Source: Polyangiaceae bacterium
Lineage (GTDB): Bacteria; Myxococcota_A; Polyangia; Polyangiales; Polyangiaceae
Direction: 5' to 3'
DNA length: 34,414 bases
Assembly: GCA_025937895.1 (NCBI GenBank)
Contig: JAICQL010000067.1
Coordinates: forward strand, 1 to 34,414
The notes below the pieces were generated by a model. It saw only the letters and a list, made by a program, of their open reading frames with translations. It made no database searches and had not been told where the DNA came from. Numbering within the stretch: position 1 is the stretch's first letter; every line of letters starts with the position of its first letter. Both the position numbers and the translations under genes were made by a program. This document shows positions 17,874-27,784 of the stretch, in pieces.

Positions 17874-19253
17874 GTGAATCGTGGGGATTCCGGCTTCGCC
17901 GCCGGTGCCCGCGTCGACTGCCCCGAGTACGGATTGGACCCCCCAGAACATATCGCGCAAATAGTGCTGAGAGCGCTGCCGGCTTTCGTCGCTTCCGTCT
18001 ATTCGGCAGCCACCGCGGTGTTTGCAGCCATCCCGCACACGCGGCGGGTGGCCCTGCTCGACTCTCTCGGTGAGCGCCCGCGGGCGGCACTCGAGCGATA
18101 TCTCGAGCACAGTGAGGCCATCGAGACACGCTGGCTGGTGCTGCGGGTGCTGGGTGTTTCAGGCAGCGCCGTGGCGCTGTACCCGGTGGCGCCCAATCCG
18201 GCCTGGCTCTGGACGATCGCCATCGTCCTGCTGGCCTACGCCGTCCCCAGTCAGCTCCTGAGCGCTGTCTCCCGCCGCTTCGCCGAGCGCGCCGCTCCCA
18301 GCCTGCTGGGCTCGCTGCGGCCGCTGGAGCTGCTGGCCACACCAGTCGCGGCGCCGCTGTCGCTGCTGAGCCGGCTGGCATCCCGTCGCAACGGCGCCCC
18401 CAGCGAGCGCAGCGAGCACGAGACGTCGCTCACGGAGACCGAGGTCGAGATCCTGGTCAACGAGGGTGAGCTCAACGGTTCCCTGGATCACGACCAGTCG
18501 GAGATGATCCGCAACGTGCTCGACTTCGGCGGGGTCACCGCCGGAGACGTGATGCTGCCCCGCATGCAGGTGTCGGCGATCGCCGTGGATACGGAGATCA
18601 CTGACGTGCTGCGCCGCGCCGCCGAGACGGGATACTCCCGCTACCCGGTGTACCGGGATCGCATCGACAACGTGGTCGGCTTCCTGCACGTGAAAGATCT
18701 GGTCACCCGCTCCAACGGGAAAGATCTGAGCCAGCTCGAGGTATCGGAGCTGATGCGTACCCCGGTGGTGTACGTGCCCGAGACGCAGTCGGCCTCCAGC
18801 GTGCTGGCGGGCATGCGGACGGGCCACAAGCACCACATCGCCATCGTCATCGACGAGTTCGGCGGCATGGCGGGCATCATCACCCTGGAGGACATCATTG
18901 AGCGGATCGTCGGCGATATCCGCGACGAGCACGATGACCCCGAGAAGGCTCCGCCGATCGTGGAGCTGGGTGACGGGCGGCTGCTGGTCGACGCCCGGGT
19001 GACCATGGCGGGGCTCAGCCGGCATCTCGGGGCCGAGCTGCCCGAAGGCGGCGACTACTACTCCCTCGGTGGCTTCATCGTGGAGCAACTCGGTCAGGTG
19101 CCGCGCCCGGGAGCCGTGCTCAACAAGCTAGGCTTCGAGTTCATCGTGCGTGAGGCGGACGAGCGCCACATCACGCAGGTCGAGGTCATTCCGGGCACGG
19201 ACGTGGCGCCCCGCACCTCGAGCCGCCCGAGCCGCCCGCGGCCGGCGGCCTGA
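17874..19253 (+). CDS. CNNM/CorC-type transporter with tandem CBS domains (hemolysin-like)
   Basis: A 459-aa membrane protein. The N-terminal CNNM (DUF21) part is shortened, with hydrophobic helices about 30-55, 95-115 and 150-160. It is followed by the acidic ETEVEILVNEGELNGSLDHDQSEMI helix and a CBS pair: GDVMLPRMQVSAI...RYPVYRDRIDNVVGFLHVKDLV and SELMRTPVVYVPE...HHIAIVIDEFGGMAGIITLEDIIE. The C-terminal CorC/HlyC domain ends FIVREADERHITQVEV. Family members move Mg2+ or Na+ and respond to adenosine nucleotides. The start may be GTG 17874, used here, or GTG 17964; a weak TTGCGA-17-TACCCT ends just before 17874, which would favour the later start. Confidence 0.85.
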   Translation: MNRGDSGFAAGARVDCPEYGLDPPEHIAQIVLRALPAFVASVYSAATAVFAAIPHTRRVALLDSLGERPRAALERYLEHSEAIETRWLVLRVLGVSGSAVALYPVAPNPAWLWTIAIVLLAYAVPSQLLSAVSRRFAERAAPSLLGSLRPLELLATPVAAPLSLLSRLASRRNGAPSERSEHETSLTETEVEILVNEGELNGSLDHDQSEMIRNVLDFGGVTAGDVMLPRMQVSAIAVDTEITDVLRRAAETGYSRYPVYRDRIDNVVGFLHVKDLVTRSNGKDLSQLEVSELMRTPVVYVPETQSASSVLAGMRTGHKHHIAIVIDEFGGMAGIITLEDIIERIVGDIRDEHDDPEKAPPIVELGDGRLLVDARVTMAGLSRHLGAELPEGGDYYSLGGFIVEQLGQVPRPGAVLNKLGFEFIVREADERHITQVEVIPGTDVAPRTSSRPSRPRPAA

Positions 19254-19301
19254 GAGCGCCGGCCGCTCCGTTCTCGAGGTTCTCGAGCGGTGCCCTGCCG
19301 C

Positions 19302-19345
19302 AAAAGCACGACGCCGCTCCCGGTAAGGGGCGGCGTCGCTGCTTT
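19302..19345. terminator. Bidirectional intrinsic terminator between convergent genes
   Basis: A 12-bp stem (19309-19320 with 19327-19338, one G-U) closes a 6-base loop and is extended outward by AAAGCA with TGCTTT. Flanking AAAA on the left and TTT on the right give short U-tracts on both transcripts. It lies 49 bases after the plus-strand stop and 55 bases after the minus-strand stop, as expected for a shared terminator. Confidence 0.8.
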
Positions 19346-19399
19346 ATCGTTGCTGCGTTGTCGTGAGCGCCTCCAGCCAGAGGAAGCTGCCGGACGAGC

Positions 19400-20509
19400 T
19401 CAGCCGCCGATGCCGGCGAGCTGCTTGCGGATCGCTTCGCCCATCTGGACGATGCCGTCCGTCTCTTGCCCCGGCGTCTGATCGCCGCGCATGAGACGAT
19501 CGAGATCCGACACCTCGCGGCGCAGCCGCACCATGGTGTCATTCGGGCAGACCGCGTTGTGCGACTGCGGCGCCACCGGGATCAGCTGCCCGCTGGCATC
19601 ACCGCCCGAGTAGCGCTTGATGCCGCGCCGCTCCTCGCCGAACTCGATCTGCGAAGGCCAGCTGCCCTTTTCCCCGCTGACCGGGAAAGCCGCCGGCAGC
19701 GGCGCCAGGATACCCCAGGGCCCCTGCGGGGTGGACTGGACCGTCATACCCCAGCGCACCTGGGGGTTGGTGTTCTGCGCCAGCAGATCCTCCACGGCGG
19801 GCTTGGCCCCGCTGAGCAGGCTGCGGATCTTGTCCTTCTGCGTGTTCACCTTGGCCACCGCCTCGGCGTAGTTGATGAGCATCGTCAGCAACTGCGGCCG
19901 GAAACGGCCAATCCCCTTGCCTGCCAGGTTGGTGCCGTCAAACGGCACGTTCAGGCCACCCAGATCCTTCACTTCCTTGTCCGGGTACTTGCCGTCCTTG
20001 AGCGCCTTGCCGGCGGCGGTGACCACCTGCTCCAGCTCCTCCACCTTCTTGTTCGCCTCTGCGATGTCGCCGGAGAGCTGCTTGGCGCCCGCAACCGCTA
20101 TCTCGGCCACGCTGTTGCGCTCGCTCAGGCCGCCGATGGCAAAGCCGAGAATGCCGCCGACCAGCGCCGTGCCCGCCGCCGGCACCATCGTCTTCGTGCG
20201 ACTGCTCTGACGAACGGCGCGAAACTCCTCCTCCGCGTCGACCGCGCTCGGAGTGGACGGGCCGCGGATCGGCGCGGGCGCCTGCACGGCACCGACACCC
20301 AGCGCGTCGAAGGAGGGGCGCGGGGCCTGCGGCTGCGCCGACGGATACGCACCGGGGTGATGCCCGGGGTGCATGCCACCCAGCATTGGGTTGCCCGCGC
20401 TGGGCGGTCCAGGATTGACCCCCACCGGAGGCGGGATGGATGCGCTTGCCGGAGTGCCCCCCGGTCTCTTTCCGAGACGTGCCTTGAGATCAATCTTCGG
20501 CTTGTTCAT
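19400..20509 (-). CDS. Hypothetical membrane-anchored protein with KIDLKARLGK N-terminal motif
   Basis: A 369-aa protein. The N terminus MNKPKIDLKARLGKRPGG is a short basic motif that I recall at the start of several myxobacterial proteins of unknown function; that recollection needs a search. Residues 15-95 are Pro/Gly/His-rich. Residues 108-126 (PAAGTALVGGILGFAIGG) form one membrane helix. Residues 130-165 look like a coiled coil (GDIAEANKKVEELEQVV). The rest is a folded C-terminal domain with two cysteines or fewer. The arrangement suggests an inner-membrane protein with a cytoplasmic tail and a periplasmic C-terminal domain. Convergent with the CNNM gene. Confidence 0.7.
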   Translation of the reverse strand: MNKPKIDLKARLGKRPGGTPASASIPPPVGVNPGPPSAGNPMLGGMHPGHHPGAYPSAQPQAPRPSFDALGVGAVQAPAPIRGPSTPSAVDAEEEFRAVRQSSRTKTMVPAAGTALVGGILGFAIGGLSERNSVAEIAVAGAKQLSGDIAEANKKVEELEQVVTAAGKALKDGKYPDKEVKDLGGLNVPFDGTNLAGKGIGRFRPQLLTMLINYAEAVAKVNTQKDKIRSLLSGAKPAVEDLLAQNTNPQVRWGMTVQSTPQGPWGILAPLPAAFPVSGEKGSWPSQIEFGEERRGIKRYSGGDASGQLIPVAPQSHNAVCPNDTMVRLRREVSDLDRLMRGDQTPGQETDGIVQMGEAIRKQLAGIGG

Positions 20510-20544
20510 ACGCTCCTGTGAGTCGACCGCATCGGGCTGCGCCT

Positions 20545-20568
20545 CTATCTGCTATCTGCTGCTATCTG
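20545..20568. repeat. Three direct repeats of CTATCTG upstream of the 369-aa gene
   Basis: CTATCTG at 20545-20551, 20552-20558 (adjacent) and 20562-20568 (three bases apart), 36-59 bases upstream of the ATG at 20507-20509. On the coding strand this reads CAGATAG three times. It could be a slippage product or a binding site for a regulator. Confidence 0.6.
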
Positions 20569-20688
20569 CCTGCTGGCGCAGCGCCAGCTCCGGAGGCCAG
20601 CTCTGCAGCTGCACCCTAACCGTTGAAAATGGCTCGCGGACTCGGTCTCGAGACCCTAGCCAGCGGGCGCTGTTTCGGCAAGGTTCAA

Positions 20689-20740
20689 AACCTGGTTCGG
20701 GGCCGGCGCTGCAGGCACCCCACCGGCCCCAGGTTCCAGG
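20689..20740 (-). terminator. Likely htpG transcription terminator hairpin
   Basis: A perfect 8-bp arm pair GGGGCCGG (20699-20706) and CCGGCCCC (20723-20730) with an outer CCTGG/CCAGG extension, about 33 bases after the htpG stop. There is no U-run, so termination may be weak or Rho-assisted. Confidence 0.45.
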
Positions 20741-20772
20741 CTACGCGAGCGCCCGCGCCGCGACGCCAGCCC

Positions 20773-22689
<1,917 letters not shown>

Positions 22690-22884
22690 GGTACGAGATC
22701 TGCCTTGGGTTGCGACCGCACCATCGCCACGGATGAAGGCGTGTCAAGGGCCGGTGCCGCGCCCGGCGAGCGCGAGGTGCGAATCCAGAGCCGCAAACCG
22801 CAGAGCGGCGCCCCGGGTCAGATTGCTCGATGGACTTCTCCTCCGGGCTGGGCTAGCGCAACGGCCTCGAGGGTTGCCTGAAGC

Positions 22885-23511
22885 ATGACCGAGCCCACGT
22901 CAGCCGCCTGGCGCCACTGCAGCATGTGCAAGACCCCGATCGGGTTTGAAGCCGAGTACTTCACCTGCAGCGTGTCGACCTGCAACCGCAAGCGCACCGG
23001 GCTTTATTTCTGCACGGTCGCCTGCTTTGAAGCCCACTTGCCCACCGCCCGCCATCGCGATGCCTGGGCCGAGCGCCAGCGTTCACCCACGGTCGACGAG
23101 GCGCGAGCGGAGCTCGAAGCGGAGGAAGCCGAGCCATCCGCCAGCGATGCCGCCGAGCTCCCCAGGCAGGAGTCGGGCTCGCCCGCGGCACGCCGAGTGG
23201 TGACCGCTGCCGGCACCCCGCGCGCGCCCGCAGGGGCAGAGGCAGAGCGCGCCGAGGGCTCCGAGACGGATGTCCTGGTCGTGGTTTCGAAGCTCAAGAA
23301 GTACGTTCGGGACCGCTCGGGCATGAACACCTCGGACGGGGTGGTGCAGGTCCTGTCCGATCATCTGCGCGAGCTGTGCCGCGAGGCCATTCGGCAGGCT
23401 GGGCAAGATGGGCGCCGCACCGTGCTCGACCGTGACTTCACGAAGGTGCTGGCGCAGCTGAACGGCAGCGCTCAGCCCACGGGCGAGGGCAATTTTCGCT
23501 CCCGGCGTTGA
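22885..23511 (+). CDS. Zinc-finger / histone-fold protein (possible bacterial histone)
   Basis: A 208-aa protein in three parts. Residues 10-60 carry a cross-brace zinc finger: C12, C15, C28, C33, C43, C47, H51, H57 (CSMC, YFCTVACFEAH), like HIT/MYND-type fingers. Residues 65-125 are an acidic, Ala/Glu/Pro-rich linker. Residues 128-192 match an archaeal histone fold: short helix 1 (VLVVVSKLKKYVRDRSG), long helix 2 (SDGVVQVLSDHLRELCREAIRQAG) and the GRRTV loop with R177, T179 and D184. That is the R-x-T...D signature that pins the fold in HMfB-type histones. The tail is basic. It may bind DNA through the fold or be a protein-binding adaptor; which is inference. Surveys of prokaryotic histones describe a zinc-finger histone class that this may belong to (from memory, unverified). 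Divergent from htpG. Confidence 0.75.
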   Translation: MTEPTSAAWRHCSMCKTPIGFEAEYFTCSVSTCNRKRTGLYFCTVACFEAHLPTARHRDAWAERQRSPTVDEARAELEAEEAEPSASDAAELPRQESGSPAARRVVTAAGTPRAPAGAEAERAEGSETDVLVVVSKLKKYVRDRSGMNTSDGVVQVLSDHLRELCREAIRQAGQDGRRTVLDRDFTKVLAQLNGSAQPTGEGNFRSRR

Positions 23512-23581
23512 CAGCTTTCCTAGGCCCGTGCGAAACCACCCCGCCGACCGCAGCGGTGCCGGCGAACACGATCGATAGAGC

Positions 23582-25750
23582 ATGCGCAAGACCTCCTTGA
23601 TTGTCGCGATGACCACTGGTCTCGCAGGCGCAGTTGTGATGTCGGGGTCTGCACTGGCGCAGCAGGGCCCGGCAGCGCCGCAGCGAGCTCGCTTGCAGGA
23701 CCCGACGAGCCCGGTGCCTCCTGCCCCGAGCCCCACGCCGCCCCCTGCCCCGAGCCCGGCGCCTGCGCCCGGCAGCCCGGTTCCCGACAGCCTCGTTCCT
23801 GCTCCCCAGGAGGATGACGCGCAGCCCCCGCCAGAGCCGCTCGCGCCCGCTCCCGAGGAGAGCCCGGCAGAGGCGCCCTCGGCACCTCCCTCGCTCAGCC
23901 CGCTGGAGGGCACGCTCTTCCCGAGCCCCGCGGCAGACTCGGAGAGCCTGAAGCGCCAGGGCGACGAGCGGCCCGACGCGCGTCGCCAGGGCGGCTCCGT
24001 CACCCTGGACGAGATCTTTGCCGAAGACTGGTGGTCGCACGCGCGCCCCATCTTCGAGTTCCACGGCTATTTCCGCACCCGGGCGCATCTTTTCTACAAT
24101 TTCGCCCTGGGCCGCCGTGACGATCCAGCCAACGCGCTGTACGCGCAGCCGCCCGACAATCAGTACACGAGTATCGTGAACGACATGGGGGGCAACACGG
24201 TGGGGCCCATCCTGTGCACCTCGGATGAGTCCGACGCCGCGGTGTCCCCCAACGGGCTGCGCCCCTGCCAGAACAAAACGCAGGCCGGCGCCAACCTGCG
24301 CTTCAGGCTCAACCCCGAGCTGCACGTCTCGGACAACGTCCGCGTCTTGAGCCAGATCGACATCCTGGACAACGTGGTGTTCGGCTCCACCCCCGAGGGC
24401 TACGCGCTCAGCCCCTTTCAAGACGGCGGCTACCAGGTGCTGGAGCGCGGCGGCTACCTGCCCAACGGCTACCTGGACGCAACGCAGACGACGCCCACCT
24501 CGGGGGTCAACTCGCTGCAAGACAGCATCAGCGTCAAGCGTGCCTGGGCAGAGTACACCACGCCGCTGGGCGAGGCGCGCTTTGGCCGCATGCCCCATCA
24601 CTGGGGCCTCGGCATGCTGTTCAACTCGGGTGACGGCCACGACGACGACGTGCAGTCGACGGTGGATCGCCTGATGGTGGCGACCGGCATCAAGCTCATC
24701 GATCTGACCATCGCCGGCATGTGGGATTTTCCCCATGAGGGCCCCACCACCGGCGTGCCGATCGCGGGCAGCGAGCAGTACGATCGAGCCGAGCTCGATG
24801 ACGTCAGCCAGTACGGCCTGATGATCCTGCGCAGCAAGAGCCCCGAGTTGACCAAGCTGGAGCTGGCACGCGGCAACCTGGTGTTCAACACGGGCCTGTA
24901 CGTGCTGCGGCGCGACCAGGCGCTGGCCAACGATCTCTCGGGCAGCGCCGGCGCCAACGTGCCGGGCGCGAGCACCTCGGTCACCTACGCGCGGCGTGGG
25001 ATGAGCATGTGGGTGCCCGATCTCTGGCTGCAGCTCTTGTACAAGAAGCTGCGGGTGGAGGCCGAGATCGCCGCCATCCTGGGCAGCGTGGAGAGCACGG
25101 AGATCGCCTCCAACGAGACGGACTTCACCGCCGGCAACGACTCGTCCAAGCGCAAGCTACGCCAGTACGGCTTTGCCTTCGAGCTGCAGCAGAAGCTGGT
25201 GGAGGACCGCCTGCGCTTGAATTTCAAGACAGGCTGGGCCTCCGGTGATGGCGATGCCTTCGATCCGAACAGCGCCGGGAACCTGATCCCCGGGCGCGCC
25301 GAGCAGCAGGTCAACGACGACACGATCTCGACCTTCCGCTTCCATCCCTCGTACCGGGTGGACGCGATCCTCAATCGCTACATCCTGCAGCGCATCCAGG
25401 GCACGTATTACTTCAATCCCAGCCTGGAGTACGACTTCTCGCGCCAGCCCAACGGGCAGCGCATCGGCGGCGGTATCAACGCCGTGTGGACGCGCGCCAG
25501 TGAGGCGGTGCAGACCCCGGGCCACAGCGAAGATCTGGGCCTCGAGCTGGGTGGCTCCTTGTACTTCCAGTCCAAGGACGGCGCCGTGAACGATGACCCG
25601 ACGCGCATGGGCGGCTTCTTCGCGCAGCTGCAGTACGCGGTGCTGTTTCCGCTCGATGGCATGGGCTACCAGGCTCTGCCGCGCCAGAACCTGGGCCTGG
25701 ACACGTCCGCCGCGCAGATGCTGCGGCTGTATCTCGGCGTCTTCTTCTGA
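23582..25750 (+). CDS. Outer-membrane beta-barrel protein (TIGR04551-like)
   Basis: A 722-aa exported protein. Residues 1-26 are a signal peptide ending ALA with cleavage before QQ. Residues 28-115 are an extreme Pro/Ala/Ser-rich linker (PSPTPPPAPSPAPAP). The rest is rich in alternating aromatic strands (FEFHGYFRTRAHLFYNF, RAWAEYTTPLGEARFGRMPHHWGLGM, GTYYFNPSLEYDF) and ends with LYLGVFF, the C-terminal phenylalanine of outer-membrane barrels. I associate it with the myxobacterial TIGR04551 family, from memory. The function is unknown; a porin-like or surface role is inference. A TTGACA at 23508-23513 overlaps the stop of the preceding gene but no good -10 follows. Confidence 0.8.
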   Translation: MRKTSLIVAMTTGLAGAVVMSGSALAQQGPAAPQRARLQDPTSPVPPAPSPTPPPAPSPAPAPGSPVPDSLVPAPQEDDAQPPPEPLAPAPEESPAEAPSAPPSLSPLEGTLFPSPAADSESLKRQGDERPDARRQGGSVTLDEIFAEDWWSHARPIFEFHGYFRTRAHLFYNFALGRRDDPANALYAQPPDNQYTSIVNDMGGNTVGPILCTSDESDAAVSPNGLRPCQNKTQAGANLRFRLNPELHVSDNVRVLSQIDILDNVVFGSTPEGYALSPFQDGGYQVLERGGYLPNGYLDATQTTPTSGVNSLQDSISVKRAWAEYTTPLGEARFGRMPHHWGLGMLFNSGDGHDDDVQSTVDRLMVATGIKLIDLTIAGMWDFPHEGPTTGVPIAGSEQYDRAELDDVSQYGLMILRSKSPELTKLELARGNLVFNTGLYVLRRDQALANDLSGSAGANVPGASTSVTYARRGMSMWVPDLWLQLLYKKLRVEAEIAAILGSVESTEIASNETDFTAGNDSSKRKLRQYGFAFELQQKLVEDRLRLNFKTGWASGDGDAFDPNSAGNLIPGRAEQQVNDDTISTFRFHPSYRVDAILNRYILQRIQGTYYFNPSLEYDFSRQPNGQRIGGGINAVWTRASEAVQTPGHSEDLGLELGGSLYFQSKDGAVNDDPTRMGGFFAQLQYAVLFPLDGMGYQALPRQNLGLDTSAAQMLRLYLGVFF

Positions 25751-25764
25751 GCTGCTTCTTCTGA
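25741..25764 (+). repeat. Short tandem duplication spanning the stop codon of the barrel gene
   Basis: CTTCTTCTGA, which includes the terminal Phe-Phe codons and the TGA, occurs at 25741-25750 and again at 25755-25764, a 14-base period. The second copy lies in non-coding DNA. It looks like a slippage duplication. Confidence 0.7.
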
Positions 25765-25779
25765 TCGGCCTCCGAGTGG

Positions 25780-25798
25780 GAGCCCGGCGACGGGCTTC
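25780..25798 (+). terminator. Candidate terminator hairpin after the barrel gene
   Basis: AGCCCG-GCGA-CGGGCT, a 6-bp GC stem with a GCGA (GNRA-type) tetraloop followed by TTCC, 30 bases after the stop. Short U-tract only. Confidence 0.4.
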
Positions 25799-25877
25799 CG
25801 CCGCTCGCCACTCTGGGCCAGTCTGAGGCATTGCGCCTCGCTTCGCTGGCGCCGGTCAGCGCTCACACCGTCCCACG

Positions 25878-25895
25878 CTGGTGCATCTGCACCAG
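25878..25895. repeat. 18-bp near-palindrome upstream of the pseudokinase gene
   Basis: CTGGTGCA, two bases, TGCACCAG: perfect 8-bp arms, 98 bases before the ATG at 25993. It is shaped like a dimeric repressor operator; no flanking promoter hexamers stand out. The remainder of the 242-base intergenic region shows nothing else. Confidence 0.5.
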
Positions 25896-25992
25896 ACCGG
25901 CACGGCCGCGCGCGAGCTGCAGGCGAGATTCTCGTCCGCGATGCTGCGGCGTGGCTCAACTCACGGGTCGAAGCGCCGTTTAATGATCTAGG

Positions 25993-27705
25993 ATGGCCTT
26001 GCCCGAAACGGCGCACCCGGCAGCGCCCCCGGTCGAATCGACCCTGGATGAGCAAGCGACGGGTGCCTCGGGGATGCGCCTCAAGGTCGCGACGCGGCCT
26101 GCTGCGGTGGGCACGACCTGGCTCGATCTGTTTCACCCGGGCAGCCCCTCCGAGCTGACTCTGGAGGCGCGCGTGCGCGTCATCGCAGACGTCACCGGTG
26201 CGCTCGTGCAGATCCACGACAACTCCGGCATGCCGCGCCCGCACCGCCGGCACGGGCGCCTCACGCCGCGACACATCCTGGTGACCGTCGACGGCAGCGC
26301 GTGCCTGTTTCACGTCAAGGAGCCGTTCTCGCGACTGCTGCCGCCACAGCCGGATCTGGGCTACCTGGCGCCGGAGCTGCTCACCCAGTCGGCCTCGGCG
26401 AACCAGCAGTGTGACGTGTTCAGCCTGGGCGTGTTGTTATGGGAGGCGCTGGACAATGGCCGCCTCTTCCCGCATCGCCGGGCCGCGGCGATCAGCCGCT
26501 TGAGCTCGCGCTCGCTGCCCTTGCCGCGCGCGAGCGAGGAGTGGGCGCTGCCGCTGCGCGAGGTGGCGCTGCGTGCGCTCTCGCACGATCCCGCGGAGCG
26601 CTACGCTGACGCGACGGCGTTCTGGCTGGCGCTGCGCGAGCACCTGCCCGCTCCGGACGGCGCGCGCGCCGCGCTGGCGCGGCTGGTGCAGCGCGAGCTC
26701 AAGATGGAGCTCACGTCCGAGATCCGCGAGGCGCCACCGTACTTAACCCGCGGTCTCGCGCTCACCGGCAGCCGCCCGCCAGAGTTGCTCGATCTCGCGC
26801 TGCTGGAGGCGGACATCGCGCGCTACTCGCTGCGGCCCGAGCCCAGCAGCCGTAGGCCAGGGGCGAGCGCGCCAGCGTCGGTCTTGCCCGAGTCGTCAAA
26901 CCCGACGTGGCAGCTCTCCGATCCGCCGCCGGCTTCGTCTCTCCCCACCTCCGGGGTGGTCCAGCGTGCGTCGCACGCACCAGAGACCAAGCTCAGCGAG
27001 CAGCCGCCGGTCAGGGTCTCGGAGAAGCCGGTCGAGTCACGGCCGCTCGAATCTAGGCGCATCGAGCCGCCTGCGGCCTCGCGCGCGCCGGAGGCTCTGC
27101 CCCGCGCTTCGCGCGCGCCCGGTGCGGACTCGGGGCTCGGCAGCCTGCGCGTCAGCTTGCAGCGCGATCTCGCGGACGGCGCGCTGCCGTTCTTCGTGCC
27201 CAGCCAACCTGCAGCACGGCCGTTCCCCTGGGGTGCGCTGAGCTTTGCCGCACTGATCTTCTTCGGCGTGGGCGCCGCGGTGGCGTTTGGTGCCGTGAGC
27301 GCGTTGCGAGCTTCGCGCACGGACGTGGTGGTGCGCGAGCGCACCGTACTGGAGGCTGCGGCCCCGGCGAGTGAGAGCGTGGTCCGTCCGGCAGCACCGA
27401 CCCCTACACCCAGCGCAGCGCCAGTGCCCAGTGCAGCACCTTCCGCCGACCCCACCTCGCTGCCCCAGCCCCCCACCGTGACGCCCTCGGCGGCAGTTCC
27501 CGCTGTCACGAAGCCCAGTGCGCCGGCCCGCAGCAAGGCTGCCGAGACGCGCTCGGAGCCAGCCCGAAAGGCCGCCCCTCGGCGTGCCCCGAGGCCAGCC
27601 AAGGTGCGGCCCACGCCGGTACGCCCGACAAACGAAGAGCGCAGGCCCAAAGAGGCGGACGGTCCACGGCAGGACGCGCTGCCCTATACCAGCCAGCCTT
27701 ACTGA
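25993..27705 (+). CDS. Membrane-anchored protein pseudokinase
   Basis: A 570-aa protein. Residues 55-218 follow the C-lobe of a Ser/Thr kinase: HGRLTPRHIL (87-96, aligning with HRDLxPxNIL), LGYLAPELL (APE motif), CDVFSLGVLLWEAL (helix F) and DPAERYADA. The N-lobe is nearly absent (no glycine loop or VAIK lysine), the catalytic Asp of HRD is Arg (R89), the Asn is His (H94), and no DFG is present. It therefore cannot be an active kinase. Residues 270-400 are a Ser/Pro linker, about 412-436 a single membrane helix, and the rest a Pro/Ala/Lys/Arg tail, probably periplasmic and cell-wall-spanning. Likely a binding or scaffold protein. Confidence 0.8.
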   Translation: MALPETAHPAAPPVESTLDEQATGASGMRLKVATRPAAVGTTWLDLFHPGSPSELTLEARVRVIADVTGALVQIHDNSGMPRPHRRHGRLTPRHILVTVDGSACLFHVKEPFSRLLPPQPDLGYLAPELLTQSASANQQCDVFSLGVLLWEALDNGRLFPHRRAAAISRLSSRSLPLPRASEEWALPLREVALRALSHDPAERYADATAFWLALREHLPAPDGARAALARLVQRELKMELTSEIREAPPYLTRGLALTGSRPPELLDLALLEADIARYSLRPEPSSRRPGASAPASVLPESSNPTWQLSDPPPASSLPTSGVVQRASHAPETKLSEQPPVRVSEKPVESRPLESRRIEPPAASRAPEALPRASRAPGADSGLGSLRVSLQRDLADGALPFFVPSQPAARPFPWGALSFAALIFFGVGAAVAFGAVSALRASRTDVVVRERTVLEAAAPASESVVRPAAPTPTPSAAPVPSAAPSADPTSLPQPPTVTPSAAVPAVTKPSAPARSKAAETRSEPARKAAPRRAPRPAKVRPTPVRPTNEERRPKEADGPRQDALPYTSQPY

Positions 27706-27784
27706 GCCCAGCCGCACCGCGCCCGGGCGCCCAGGTTTCCAGGCTGGCCGCGCTGCACGCCCTGCGCTAAATCGTCCTGCTCTC

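Noticed and set aside
23508..23513. TTGACA as -35 box for the barrel gene
   Set aside because: It overlaps the stop of the preceding gene and nothing like TATAAT follows at 16-18 bases.
23438..24736. 432-aa minus-strand open frame opposite the barrel gene
   Set aside because: Antisense to a protein with clear signal peptide and barrel pattern; no family features.
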